Both the position numbers and the translations under genes were made by a program. Below, one piece after another: positions 10,657 to 21,705 of a stretch of DNA of 64,000 nucleotides (its first letter is position 1; every line of letters starts with the position of its first letter). Source of the stretch: Phlyctochytrium arcticum (lineage: Eukaryota; Chytridiomycota; Chytridiomycetes; Chytridiales; Chytridiaceae); contig JAHLKI010000002.1 of assembly GCA_025602905.1 (NCBI GenBank), forward strand, positions 1,426,001 to 1,490,000. Reading direction: 5' to 3'. A model generated the notes under the pieces. That model ran no database searches. It was not told the origin of the DNA and worked only from the letters and a program-made list of their open reading frames with translations.

Positions 10657-12856
10657 CTATCTAATCCAGTTTTCTTCTTCTCCATTATTATCATCTTCCG
10701 AATCCTGCTCTCCGTTCCAGGCCCATAGGTGCTCGAGCAGGTCTGAACGCAGCTGGTAGTGGCTGTCTTTGTTTCACACAGCCGTGAATCTATCCGAGAG
10801 TTCTTGCAATCCGCATGGACCACGATTCAACCGAGCTGTATCCTCTTCGGTAAAGGAAAAGCCGTCTTCGTCATTAAAAAGGTCCTCTCGCCTGTCCTGG
10901 ATGTTCATATTTTGCATAATGATGCAAGCTAGCATGATCACCAGTAAGTCGTCATGCTTCCAAAAGCGGGCGGGATTGGTAAGGATTTTCCAACGAGCTT
11001 TCAGTACCCCAAATGCTCGCTCTATGTCTTTTCTTGCCGACTCTTGCAGCTTTGCAAACAGTTTCTTCTTACGTCCTTGCGGGAGAGACATTGATTGTAT
11101 CAATGTTGACAACTTGGGGTAAATACCTGAACAATTGGAAAGGAGTCAATCTGGCTACACTTTGTTCAGGTTCCTACTCTTTTACATACCACGAGGATAT
11201 GCCAGGTATGGGGCTAAGCCCAATACAGAGACGAATGTACTGTAAACCAAACACAGAAGAAGTCTGCAAAAAAATGGCAGAGCTTCCATATATAGAATGC
11301 CCCTGGTCATTCTCACCACCAATTCCATTGAGCGCTCCTCTAAAACCATGGCTGTGTGCAAACCCCCCTTCCATCTTGGGTTGGCTTTGGAAATCAAGGC
11401 TGTGTGCAATACCCGCCCAGTCAATGCCATTCCACCATTGATACTCATTCCCTCCATCACTCACAAACTGCCATGCCAAGATGCCATCTATTTTCCCACG
11501 CTCAGGCCATGTCAAGATGTAATCTGGCTTTCGGACTCGGCCTACATCCTCAAGAATTTGCCCAGAGATTTCAACTCAAGGCCCTCTATCACTTACCAAC
11601 TGCCATGCCAAGATGCAATGTGATTTCCCACGCTCATGTGTAGCAAATTTGGCTTTGGGACTCGGCCTATGGCCTCAAGGATTTGCCCAAAGAATTTGGA
11701 GTCCGTGTTAGGATTCAGGATTCACAGCCACATCCAATGCTGCGCTATTCGGCCATAGGCCGCAGAACCACATTTGTTTAGGATAGATTGCGGACTGAAA
11801 CCTATATAAGGCATCTCATGTATACCCTTTCCCTTTAATGACTACTGTACCTAGTACCGATTCTCAACAGTCTGAACAGGTCACGTGGGGCACGTGTTTT
11901 CGGACAACTGCTACTATACTATATAGATCTGCCAGGTAGTAGCCCATCTTGTAGATGTTCCCATTTAGCTCGTACTCAATGCCCGGTGCAACACCATTCA
12001 ACACATCTGTAAAGAGGTGAGAACGATCAAGAACGTTTATGTCATTGTGAGACCCAGGCATTCCGAAAAAGGCGTGCCAGAACCAAAGATCCTGCGAAAC
12101 AGCTGCCTCCAACATCAGAGTTGGAACGCCTTCCTTCCCCGTGTACGAACCTGCCCGGCCAGTAGGGCAATTCTTCCATTGCCAATGCATGGAATCTAAG
12201 CTTCCTAGCATTCCCACAAACCCACGCTCTGAGTGCATTTTTCGCAAGCGCTTGGTATCCTCTTCTGTTGGGGCTCGCAGATATTCGTCTTCGTAAATGT
12301 CCACGATTGCGCGCACAAATTTCCTTAAATACAATATGGCAGTACTTTCACCAATACGCACGTACTCATCAACGCGGTCAGCAGGCTCACCGTATGCCAA
12401 TTGCCGCAGAGCTGCAGTGATCTTCTGGATGGGGGTGAGACCAAGCTTGCCAAAACCATCGCACAATAGCCTAAAGGTGGGATCATGGGCCGTGACATCC
12501 TGTACAATTTTGAGAAATCTCGCCTTTCGCATGCGGAAACGCCGGCGGAAATCCTCCTTGGTGTAAGTTGGGAGTTCTCCAAGATATCCAAAATAGTCGC
12601 GCATTGTGTTGGCATGGCCCTGGGAGGTATGCCTTTCTTTGTACTTGCGACCGTCAACCGATCCTCAATGGGACGGTGCGGGTGGGCTCGAGAATATGAT
12701 CGACTGTGCTTGCTGAATCACAACCTCTTCAGCATTGTCTTCCTTGAAGAAGCGTTTGAGAATAGGAATACGAGATTGATCTTCTTGCAGAAAGTTTTCG
12801 GGCAAGCTGGGTGGGGACAGGGGCGGATCGGTTTCGGGTACGTTGTTGTCAGACAT
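10657..12856 (-). pseudogene. Harbinger B DDE transposase, split by a Helitron and two stops
   Basis: Starts at ATG 12856 (MSDNNVPETD). A TGA at 12665-12667 sits where related proteins have Arg (SH-stop-GSVDGRKYKERH), a CGA-to-TGA change. Then MRDYFGYLGELP, an FRRRFRMRKARF helix-turn-helix region, GFVGMLGSLDSMHWQWKNCP (Asp1) and FGMPGSHNDINVLDRS (Asp2). After YYLAD the 736-bp Helitron interrupts. A 63-bp intron (11189-11127) follows, then GIYPKLSTLIQ and the Glu region ERAFGVLKARW. A second TGA at 10774-10776 (again CGA-type) precedes the tail HYQLRSDLLEHLW that ends at 10657. Endonuclease of the ISL2EB/PIF class; inactive here. Confidence 0.85.
11192..11927 (-). mobile_element. Non-autonomous Helitron (736 bp)
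   Basis: On the minus strand it starts TCTATATAGTA (11927) after an A and ends TATCCTCG (11192) before a T, with a GGGCTTAGCCC hairpin about 15 bases before the end. No target duplication, as usual for Helitrons. Both ends match the 8984-bp Helitron at 35613-44596: the left 50 bases with GTCCGAAAA, and the right 60 bases with TTCGTCTCTGTATTGGGC. It has no gene; inside is an imperfect direct duplication of about 125 bp (about 11451-11570 and 11583-11700, each with CAACTGCCATGCCAAGATGC). Confidence 0.85.
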
Positions 12857-13483
12857 GGTGATGTATGCTGGATGATGATAAAAGAAGGGCGGTTGAGTAA
12901 CTTGAGTGGAATTGACAAGATCTCTGCAGTGGTGCCAACCTGTGAAAACTGTCTGGCAACGTTGCCGCTGCTGACAAAGCAGCTTTACGCAGAATTTGCC
13001 TCTAGCCAAATGGCTCTCAAATGTGGCCGCTTTTTGCGCGATTTTAACTGCTGTCCAAATTTATGTGCGGTTTAATCACCACGCTGGAGATGGATTTTGG
13101 CCATATTCTTAAATTTCTGGCTAAATATAGCCAAAAGTCGCGTTTATCCACCACATTGGAGATGCTCTAAGATGTCCAGTGGCCAGCTTTGTATGATCGC
13201 GTACGCTGAATTTGTTCTCACTATGTTAGTTCTTCGGACATCAGAAGATGGAACTCACGTAAATCGCAATCCTGTTACATCCCGGATTTCCTTGGCCATC
13301 ATTTGGACTCGCTCTCAATCTTCAATGTTGTTCTCGGCTGGAACGATACATTTTGCATTGAAAACGATGGACTCTGAGGATTGGGTGACCTCTCAGAGAG
13401 TGGAAAGCATGTCTTCAGCAGAGGTAAATGACTCCTGTCACTTCACATGACCTTAGTTCAAAGAGCTCAGGGCAACTGTTAAT

Positions 13484-13735
13484 TCACTGTTTCTTTAACG
13501 TGGGAACACCAAATGTGACATCGGATGGTCCATTCGAGTTTAGCCTTGACTGTTTCTGAGGAGGGTTTGGAGGAGTCGGTATGTCTTCTTTCTTGCATTG
13601 TCGAAACTCCTGTTTATTTTTCTTGGCAAGTTCACAACATCTGATGCATGTCTGTATTTTGAGCCCTGGGGGATGGAAACATGGCATTACCAGCCAACGC
13701 ACTCTCTCCCCGGTTGCTGTGACATACAGACGCAA
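13484..13735 (-). CDS. Unrecognised short open frame upstream of MULE M1
   Basis: 83 codons with spaced cysteines (PCFHPPGLKIQTCIRCCELA) and a basic middle. It lies directly upstream of the first recognisable M1 exon on the same strand, and such a Cys motif would fit an N-terminal MULE exon, but no splice junction could be shown. It may equally be chance. The stretch 13736-14055 holds nothing else I can support except a C-tract at 14030-14040. Confidence 0.3.
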   Translation of the reverse strand: MRLYVTATGERVRWLVMPCFHPPGLKIQTCIRCCELAKKNKQEFRQCKKEDIPTPPNPPQKQSRLNSNGPSDVTFGVPTLKKQ

Positions 13736-14055
13736 AGGATATCTCTCATGATCCGTAGATCTTAGATTTGGTATCTTGAGATCTGAGAACGAAAATCAGA
13801 CAAACACACACACGAAACCCTAATTTTTTTTGCAATTTCCCTCCTTTTGTCAATGTCTTGTTGGGGGAGAGCAAGGTCCGATTCTCCCTGGCAGGTGCGT
13901 GCGACTCATCTGGCAGTCTGCCAGCCACTAGATTGGTGTGCGCGACCGTGCTGCTCATTTTATTTGCATAACTTTGCCAGCCTGGACAAATCCGCTGTTC
14001 GGGACACGGAGCAACTCCCTATAACTTAGCCCCCCCCCCCACAACGTACTGCACC

Positions 14056-14063
14056 TATAAAAG
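14056..14063 (+). promoter_or_regulatory. TATA box (TATAAAAG)
   Basis: TATAAAAG lies 108 bp before the ATG at 14171, with a run of C residues just upstream. The same TATAAAAG at about 105 bp precedes the five-exon gene at 49758, so this is a plausible core promoter; inferred from sequence only. Confidence 0.45.
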
Positions 14064-14170
14064 CCCTCTACACAAGTGCTTGCAAGGAAGACACCCCCGC
14101 CAAATTACAGGATTGACGTAGGCAGGAACGCGAGAAGGAGAAGGCGGCTCGGCGTCCAGAACAACGGCAC

Positions 14171-14416
14171 ATGTCCGTCTTGAAGTTTAAGGACACTTCC
14201 AAGGCAGCCCCCACCGAAAAACAGGTGTATCTAGATCAGCAAACGCTAGTCATTTGCGACAGCATACTGAAGCTTTTCACAGCCCTGTTAGCCCACCCAT
14301 TGCAAGTTGAGTTCAGTGGTGTGGACTATTATCCACAGTCTGCAATGTCGAACAAAGCCAGAGGGTATCAAGTGTGGTATACGCTGCCAGCACCACCAGC
14401 AACATTCACCTCCTAG
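14171..14416 (+). CDS. Unrecognised 5' exon (MSVLKFKDTS...)
   Basis: Starts at a good ATG downstream of a TATA box. The first 64 residues (MSVLKFKDTSKAAPTEKQVY .. YYPQSAMSNKARG) look like a real protein; the tail after 14360 is Pro/Thr-rich and may be intron read-through, since AGAGGGTATCAAG at about 14358 offers a donor. The gene would continue to the right but Harbinger A is inserted at 14541. I do not recognise the family. Confidence 0.4.
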   Translation: MSVLKFKDTSKAAPTEKQVYLDQQTLVICDSILKLFTALLAHPLQVEFSGVDYYPQSAMSNKARGYQVWYTLPAPPATFTS

Positions 14417-14819
14417 GGAGAAAGCGCAACAGGATAAAAAGGTGAACAAGACAACTAGCTTCACCAAGATGCCTGCCGGTCAGGTATGCATCATACCGGA
14501 ATGATTACTAAGGTAGATCTTCATATGCACATTGGCATAGTAAGAGCATCTCCAGCGCTGGGGGTTGAGTTGGGGTTGAGTGGCGCATAGTGGCGCATTT
14601 CCACCCCGCACTCTCGATTTCCAACTCCAGCGCGGGGTTGGGGATGGAGGTTGAGTGGCGCATGTGGCTTGTTGGGATGGATTTTCTCCACCTGGGTTGA
14701 GAAACTCAACCCGGGTGGAGAAGTTTTCAACCTTGCCCCTTTTTCGTGCTGGAGCAGATTGAGTTGCAAAATTGCCAAATCATTACGAAATCAAGAGTCA
14801 CAAAAGTCACGAGAATCAT

Positions 14820-15957
14820 GAGTCCGCCACATACGCCACAAAAGCCCCAGTCAGAGTTGACCATGAATCTTGCGAATCCAGCCGCGATGACTGCGCAGCA
14901 GTACGCTCAGCTACTACCTCCCACCCCTCCCTCTACCCTGGAATTACAATTCCAGCACTTCATGCAGCAGCAGCACAATAATCAATACATGCAACAAATG
15001 TATCAGTCTGCTTCCCACCCCCCTCTCAGTAGAGCCCCGGCCCCGATTACCGCACCCTTGGGCACTCCTACCACCACCCCCCTCGCTGTTACCCCAACCA
15101 CTACTGCCCTTGTTATACCCCCCCTTCACCGCCCCTGCCATCAATGGCAGTATAATCCTTGATGGGGATTACGATCAAGTCACCCCTGATACAGTATGGC
15201 TGTCGCATCCTCATCCACCTCGACCACCACCAAAGCCGGCTCTGGCAAATACCCCACACCGGCGCTAGTCTTGCTCCTGAAGTGTTACTTATACCAATTC
15301 TGTTGACCCAATTAAGGGGAAGGACCAGTTGGCGGATACGTTGTGGAAAAAAATCACAAATGATTACAACGAGCAGATGCCGGAGGCAACGCGAAGCGAG
15401 GCGGCACTCCAGTCCCGCTACCAATCGCTCGCAGCAGCCTGTGCCAATTTCAATGCCCGGTACGTGGTTTCCACTTCCAAGATTTGCAGCGGGAGGAACG
15501 ACGAGATGTACATTGAGGAAGCAATGGAAGAGTACCAGAAGACGCACAAAACCCCCTTCCCCCCACGTATGTGGAGCCGTGGAAGGTGATTTTCAAGGGT
15601 ACTCCCAAATCCCATGCTTTGAATCTTGCCATGGCCGGCTCTGGGCAGGCTGGCGTGGCGGAACTCTCGACGTTGGCACGCCCCATCGGGCAGCACCAGG
15701 CGAAAGCCATCCAGAGCGGCAAGCGGAAGGTCATAGACCTACAGATTCTAGAGACCAAAAAGGCCAAGCAGGATAACCTGCGACGCTACATGGATATGCA
15801 GGAGAGGAAGGATGCCTCCTCTCACATCAAAAAAATCACCCAACTGTCCGCAACTCTGCTGCAAATGACAGCAACCCTGGGAGCGGAACATAGGGCGGTC
15901 AAAGCCCTTGAAGAGAGATTCATTGATCTTTGCCAACAAACAGGTAGCGCTGAATAG
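14820..15957 (+). pseudogene. Harbinger A Myb/NAM-like protein, frameshifted
   Basis: ATG at 14820 (MSPPHTPQKPQSELT), then a Gln/Pro/Thr-rich region and a trihelix-like domain: LLLKCYL, DPIKGKDQLADTLWKKI, RSEAALQSRYQSLAAACANF, NDEMYIEEAMEEYQ. The tail (MAGSGQAGVAEL, then a Lys-rich coiled coil ending 15957) matches the usual NAM-associated C-terminus. Domain pieces sit in different frames, with shifts near 15150, 15285 and in the C-run at about 15560, so this copy is dead unless some shifts are introns. It converges on the transposase gene, with 90 bp between the stops. Confidence 0.7.
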
Positions 15958-16829
15958 AGTGTGGTCTAGATAGTTGTTTGTTTATTTGTAGTTGTTGTCG
16001 TTGATAGTATAGTATAGGATAGAAATAAATACAAAAAACCCCACAAACTAGCGATTTTCCCACAGCTGGTCTATCAGTGACTGACGCAGAAGATCATGGG
16101 TATCTCTGTCCCTGAGTAACTGCTCCCTATCTTGCCCTGGCAATAACACAGTACTTGGCGGTGACAGAGACGGGTCCATTCTTGTCCAAACAACCGGCTC
16201 CAAACCTCGAAAATCCAACTCCATTTCGTTCTGTATGCGGTCCCCATCATGCTCAATGATCATATTGTGCAAAATCACACATGTCTTCATGATTCTCCCA
16301 AGGCCTGCCAGATCCCAATTTCTTGCTGGGGCTCTGATGATATTCCAACGCGCTTGTAGCACGCCAAAAGCCCGTTCAACATCCTGGCGGACGGCTTCCT
16401 GGCAAACCGCGAAATGCTTCTGGATTTCGGTCACGGGGTGCTTGAAGGAGGGCATCATCATGCTCCATTTTGGGTAGATGCCATCTACCAAATAATACGC
16501 TGTGGTATTGAGGTTAAGTTTAGTGGCAGGTGTCTCGGAGAATTACGCTTACGGATAGTAAATTCTCTACCATCGACCTGGTATTGTATGTCAGGCATTT
16601 GATCTTGTAGAAAGGCGGTGAGGAGGTGGGAGTGGTTCAGAATGGTGAGGTCGTTGTAAGACCCGGGCATTCCAAAGAAGTAGTGCCATATGCGCACGTT
16701 TTTTGTGGTGACGGCTTCTAAGACTAGGGATGGGTTTTTGTCCCGGCCCTTGTACTGACCCGCCCAAGCTTTAGGGCAATTTTTCCAGTCCCAGTGCATG
16801 CAGTCCAGTGAGCCCATCATGCCTTAAAA

Positions 16830-17109
16830 TGCGGTCAGGGGGATCGGTCTGATGAAAGAAAGGGGCTCAAAGAAAAGTAAAATGGACGCTATATGCAACT
16901 TCCCAGGTTGCGAGAGTTCGGGTAGTGTAATGGTCGAAAAACACTTAAAGTTATGTCTAATGCTATCAGAGTACTTTATGATGGAAGAAAACCTGTCACG
17001 AGTGTGGCGCATGCCAGCTCGCGCAGTAATGATTGCTACCGCTCTCAGGGACCAATGACACATGTCATTCGGCCGCCTGCCGCTAGTATAAAAGAACCAG
17101 AACCCATCA
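16830..17109 (-). repeat. Gypsy 3' LTR
   Basis: 280 bp, almost identical to 25341-25620. It lies on the outer, chromodomain side of the minus-strand element, next to the polypurine tract, so it is the 3' LTR. Confidence 0.92.
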
Positions 17110-17122
17110 CACCCCCCTCAGA
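17110..17122 (-). other. Gypsy polypurine tract
   Basis: On the minus strand CTGAGGGGGGTG stands immediately before the LTR start TGATGGG, the place for plus-strand priming. The 730 bp from here to the chromodomain ORF (17123-17852) hold no gene. Confidence 0.75.
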
Positions 17123-17852
17123 CTCGATTATGATGGAATGAAGGAGCTATGAGCGAGTCTCAAGTACAGGGTTCTCCTCGAACAGGCGAATGAGCATAGA
17201 TGACAGTAATCAGTACAACCTCACCGGCATCCCACATACCTGACAACGCCAGATGTATGCTAGACCCTCCGGTGCAGAAGAGCAAACCGAACGACGCCAG
17301 ACGTTCGCTCCTCTGAGTTACACTGACCATTGTCAGTCTGTACTCAAGCACATGTTCAATGAAAGCGGACGCTGAACCCCTCTTCAGCGTAGAGTCAAAC
17401 TCTCCTTGCCGTCACTCTGGCAAGCTTCTACATATCACACATGTAGGGATGGGAATGGTATATGTCTGCTTGCGGTCCTTACTGTTGTAAGTTACGCGTA
17501 ATGTAAACAAGCCCTCTTGGCTGGGTCCCTCGAAGTCCATGCATAGACGACGCATCTGCTCAGCTCAGGTTGATCAGACCTACCGGAGCAACGACAAGCG
17601 AGACCGCATTGTCGACAAGGTGCAACCTTGGATGTGGGTGCACTTCAACTGCTAGGCATGCTGAAGGCGGTGATGGCCATTCATCTCATAGTAGTGAGCC
17701 CGGATGGGCGCTGGTTGGGTCATCCAAGGACCAGTGTCTTACGTATTGAACCTTCCCACGGTTCAAGTTGGAGCCACATTGCTCGCCATCCACGCTCTGT
17801 CGTATCCACTCACGACCAGACATATCAGTTTCCCTTCAGCACGGACGATCAC

Positions 17853-20800
17853 TCATCGACGTCCTCTCTTGCGTGCTGGTTTGGCAGTGGCAGCGGGCAC
17901 ATCGCCCGTGCTTGCCTTGGAAGTGGTTCCGCCCTTTTTGCGCTTTGCCAAAAGCGGAGGGTTACGGTCTGCCACTGGGGGATTTGCTACTTCCCATGCG
18001 CCCAGTGCTTCCGTGCCTTCGAGGTGTTTTCGCGGCTCCCAAGTCGCGTCCTCAGGTCCGAACCCTTCCCATTGTACCAAGTACATCCGCTTCCTGTGAC
18101 GGACTTTCTCGTCAAGGATGCGGTCAACTAGCCAAAGTCCCTCTCCATTCACAAGGACAGGATCAGGCGCTTCCACTGAAGCCCTCTAGGCTACGCAGTT
18201 CGGGGGCTCCCATGTCTTCAAGATATTGCCATGAAACGTCGGATGAACCATACGCATAGTATGTGGCAACTTCAACCGGTACGTATCAGGATGAGGTCCA
18301 AAGTCCTCCACACTAAATGGACCAATCCAATCCTGACGAAGCTTCTCGGGCAGCTTTCCCAAGGCCGGGATGTGGATCCCCTTACGTTTGAGCAAGACGA
18401 GATCGCCCTTGTCAAATTTCAGAGTCCAACGTCCGCGGTCATGGTTTCGCGCCTGCACATCTTGTGCATCACGTAGGCGCTGCTGCACGACCCGTTCAGT
18501 GTCTCTCAGAGCATCAACAAACTTTGCAACTTGTTGCGCAGTAGGTGTTGCGATCTGTTGAAGACCTTTCCACGTGGTAAATTCCCCGAATACCAGCGGT
18601 AGACGCCCCTTGTCTATCATGAACGGAGCGAAGCCCGTGCTTGACGGAGTCAAATTGTGATGGAACTCAAGCATTGGCAAGATGTCCACCCAATTCTTTC
18701 CGTCAAGGTCTATGAAAGCCCTCGAACTGCTTTTCACAGATTTGATCTTGCGCTCGCACTTGCCATCAGTCTGTTAATGATGAGCCGTCGCGACTTCCCG
18801 CTTAATGCCCAAGCCGACCGTAAAGGCCTCCCAAAACTCGGATAAAAAGCGGCTGTCTCTGTCGCTGACAATCACTTCCGGTGCACCTTCATTCTTGAAG
18901 AAGTGCGAAGTGAAGAGATATGCAATCTCTTGGCTCCCCATCTCTATGTTACTTGGAATCAGATACACACGAGTGGAGAGGTAATCCACTATGACGAGTC
19001 CGGCATCGTAATAATCGCCATTATGGCTATCCTTCCCCCCCACGATTCCGTACGAGACAAAGACACAAAGTCCATACCGATCGTATGCCAACGCTTGTCA
19101 GGCACAGGTAATGAGCGGAGCAACCCCACACCGCGTGATGTGGTTCGGAAACGTTGACATTGCGGGCATGTGGTAACATAGTCCGAAACGTCGCGTTCCA
19201 TACCGGGCCAGTAATACTCCTGGAGCAAGCGAGCATAAGTCGAATGCTTTCCGGTGTGTCTGCCCATCAGCAGGGAATCGTGATAACGCGTTAACAGCGC
19301 AGTGTGTAACGCGTCGGGGACATAGCGGCGACCCTCGTAGCGGAGCAACGAAGCCGGCTTGCCGTCGTTGGTCTGCATACCGAGGTCCTCTTCGGAAAAG
19401 CGTCGCTCATGGACTGACATAGTCTCCGGCGCTTTCGACTTTGCCTCCAAACTCTGCCGCATTTGGATAGCAAAGTCGTCCGATCGAAGCAATTTGGCCC
19501 ACTGCAGGGGGTCGGAAGGAACATCTTCCAGCTGGCCGACCGCCTGTGCCATATGCTTCCTTGCGCGCTTCTTCGCGCGGGCGGCATTAACCGTAACCTT
19601 GATTGTCGCACGATGTTCGGAAAGGTGTGCTGCCTGAACCACCACAGCGTTAACCATAACTCGTTGCGCACAATCCGCACAGCACGGCGCGTAATACGGG
19701 TTACGGCTAAGGACATCGGCAACGGTGTTCCATTCACCAGGAAGGTACTCGATGTCAAAGTCAAACTGTTGGAGAAATTCGACCCAATTCGCCTGACGAC
19801 GACTCAAATGCTGCTGTTCCTGCAAGTAGATCAGAGATTTGTGGTCGACGAAAGCGCGAAAATGGCGTCCCATGAGGAACTGTCGGTTCGCCTTCAGCAT
19901 CTTGACTAGCGCAAGCAACTCCTGCTCATGGACCGGGTACCGAGTCTCTGCATCTTGCATCTTCCTCGAGACGTACAAGATGGGAGGCAGCCGGGGCAGA
20001 TCCTTAAACCCTGCAACCGTAGTTGGCAAAGGTGAAGGCATAGTGTCATCTGCATTGGCTGGTTGAGCAAGCCATCCTCCTATGGCAAAGCCAGACGCGT
20101 CGGTGAACACGTAGACTTCCTTGTCTGGATCGTACGGCGTCAACACAGGAGCCGTAGAAATCTTCTCCTTCAGCGTCTCAAACGCTTTGATTTCCGCATC
20201 GGTCCACTGCCAGGGCTTGTTGCCAGACTGCAGTTCGGACAACGGATGCGCGATCTCAGCATACCTATCGACATACGATGAAAGGTAGTTGGTCAAACCC
20301 AGGAAGGATTGAATATCTTTGTAGTTCCGGGGAACGGCAAAGCTCTGGACGGCTGCAATCTTGCTCTCAGAGATGCGGACGCCAGACTGACCCATCATAT
20401 GGCCACAGAATTCAACTTCCTGCACAGCCCAAGTGCATTTGGACGGTTTGACATACAGTGCGCTGGCCTCCAATGCCTTCAGCACACTCTCGACATGGCG
20501 CTGATGCTCTTCTAGCGTGTCGGAGAAGACGAGAATGTCGTCCAAGTACGTGATAATGAAATCATCGTACATGCTTCCAAAGACTTTGTTCATAATCCGT
20601 TGGAAAGTCGCAGGTGCGTTCGTTAGCCCAAACGGCATCACGGCGTACTCGAAATGTCCAAAGCGGGTTTTGAATGCAGTCTTTGGGATTTCACCTTCCC
20701 TGATGCGCACACAATGGTAAGCGTCCTTGATGTCCAACAGCAAAAACCACTTCTTGCCAACCGTACGGTGACGCAACTCGGCTAAATGCGGAAAAGGGGT

Positions 20801-21070
20801 ACGGTCCTTCTTTGTCTGCCGATTCAACCCACGGTAATCAATGCAGCAACGAAGAGTACCGTCCTTCTTTTTCGCAAATAGCACAGCGGCGCCCCACGGG
20901 CTTGAAGAATGGCGGATCCATCCCTTGGCCAAGAGTTTGGTAATTTGCTGTTGGAGCTCCTCGAGCTCATCAGGACCCATTGGCCGCAAAGGTACTGACA
21001 CAGGCGCCTCCTTGCCTTCGATTTCAATCTTGAAATCATCTTCTCCTCGAGAAGGTGGTAGAGTCTGCAA
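17853..21070 (-). pseudogene. Gypsy pol: RT, RNase H, integrase, chromodomain (two stops, one frameshift)
   Basis: The open stretch 21070-18989 (693 codons) has reverse transcriptase motifs (WGAAVLFAKKKDGTLR, FGLTNAPATFQRIMN, ITYLDDILVFS), RNase H (VFTDASGFAIGG, HEQELLALV, DHKSL) and the HHCC integrase finger (HTGKHSTYARLLQEYYWPGM, CPQCQRF). A frameshift near 19030 leads to the integrase core (IVDYLSTRVYLIP, SDRDSRFLSEFW). A TAA at 18774-18776 replaces a Gln codon (AHH-stop-QTDG). The core continues to WEPPNCVA, then a TAG at about 18186 precedes the chromodomain (YLVQWEGFGPEDATWEPRKH), which in this clade is thought to steer integration to marked chromatin. No single product can be made from this copy. 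Confidence 0.9.
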
Positions 21071-21447
21071 CTCCGCAAATACAGTCTTTCCATATGGGCG
21101 TCAGATCGCCAGCAACGGATGATCTGCAGGGATCGAAGCCAGCGGGTCGGGGACACTGTCAGGGACCTTCAACTCCTGAGTTCCAGTTTCCCGGGCTTGC
21201 GATCGGGCTGCACTCACCCGCGCGGAGGCAGGAGCGACACGCACACGGCCACCCCCCTCAATCCAGCGCTCAACGTCAACTTGTACAGCAAACACCGAGA
21301 CAAACTCCTTTTTCCGCACACCGCGTAAAAACCTGTCTGCCCGAAGGAGCTCTGGAATCTGCTACACTCCAGGAAGCTCCGACGGCGACTTCAGGCGTGA
21401 GGAGCTCGGTTTGCAAGCGAAGTAACGCAGAGAACTGGCGTTGCAGC

Positions 21448-21705
21448 TCAACTTTCCCGGCCACTTGCGTGACACAGGTCGCGCTTCACAATAGTGGCGA
21501 GTCCCTCCTTAGTGAAGGACAGACGGGGGTAATCATCGACCTTGTCGATTTGGAGGGATTCAAGGTCCAGGATGATGGGGAGTCCCAAGATGACATCAAC
21601 TCGGAGCGGTGCCACAATGAACGGAGCTTCCTGGAAGCCGATCTTTTGGCCCGCGTTCGTGTAGATCTCCAGGTCACCCTTCATCATACGCGTGGACATG
21701 AATAA
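21448..21705 (-). pseudogene. Gypsy protease remnant
   Basis: The minus strand shows MKGDLEIYTNAGQKIGFQ and VDVILGLPIILDLE, the second half of a retropepsin-like domain; the catalytic DSG half is missing. At about 21700 the sequence changes to the 3' end of T2. Together with the short gag, this shows that part of gag and protease was lost when, or after, T2 came in. Confidence 0.55.

Larger units (their letters stand above)
9592..13167. mobile_element. PIF/Harbinger element B (TAA TSD)
   Basis: Ends GAGCATCTCCAA (9592) and the inverted TTGGAGATGCTC (ending 13167), flanked by TAA at 9589-9591 and 13168-13170. It holds the two genes expected of PIF/Harbinger in convergent order: a Myb/NAM-like protein on plus and a DDE transposase on minus. 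It is inserted in MULE M1: the M1 frame reads ATGHL..TQDFCTEDKA across the excised site. A 736-bp Helitron lies inside its transposase. The TIR begins with the same GAGCATCTCCA as Harbinger A, so the two are related families. Confidence 0.9.
2318..13400 (-). pseudogene. MULE-type transposase M1 (SWIM domain), split by three transposons
   Basis: A fungal-type Mutator-like transposase can be followed in pieces on the minus strand. The N-terminal exon lies near 13400-13171, with a TGA at 13315-13317 and an intron ending before 13231. The next piece, 9588-9068, holds KHREHVGMKGFPCQSHLAIS and EIAMHATC (DDE region). At 8930-8602 come RAVRTRLAKAKLA and CPPDLRNMIIEMM. At 5027-4795 comes YCEETDLAEVRAFLWENRY with TTMMVE. 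The SWIM zinc finger (CTCPSLVINRFHICKHLV) is near 4590-4490. The acidic tail with FEKDMSEICSIVLEFAHGLE is at 2769-2318. The breaks at 2778-4391, 5036-8593 and 9592-13167 are the Merlin, T1 and Harbinger B insertions; removing each element with one TSD copy rejoins the protein pattern. Further frameshifts lie between 4600 and 4800. The gene is certainly inactive. Confidence 0.8.

Noticed and set aside
10194..10823. Cys-rich minus-strand open frame of 209 codons
   Set aside because: Antisense to the Harbinger B Myb-like gene, whose trihelix motifs are clear.
16816..16830. Perfect 5-bp TSD for the gypsy element
   Set aside because: CATGC is present on both sides but seven extra bases separate it from the left LTR, so the border is not clean.
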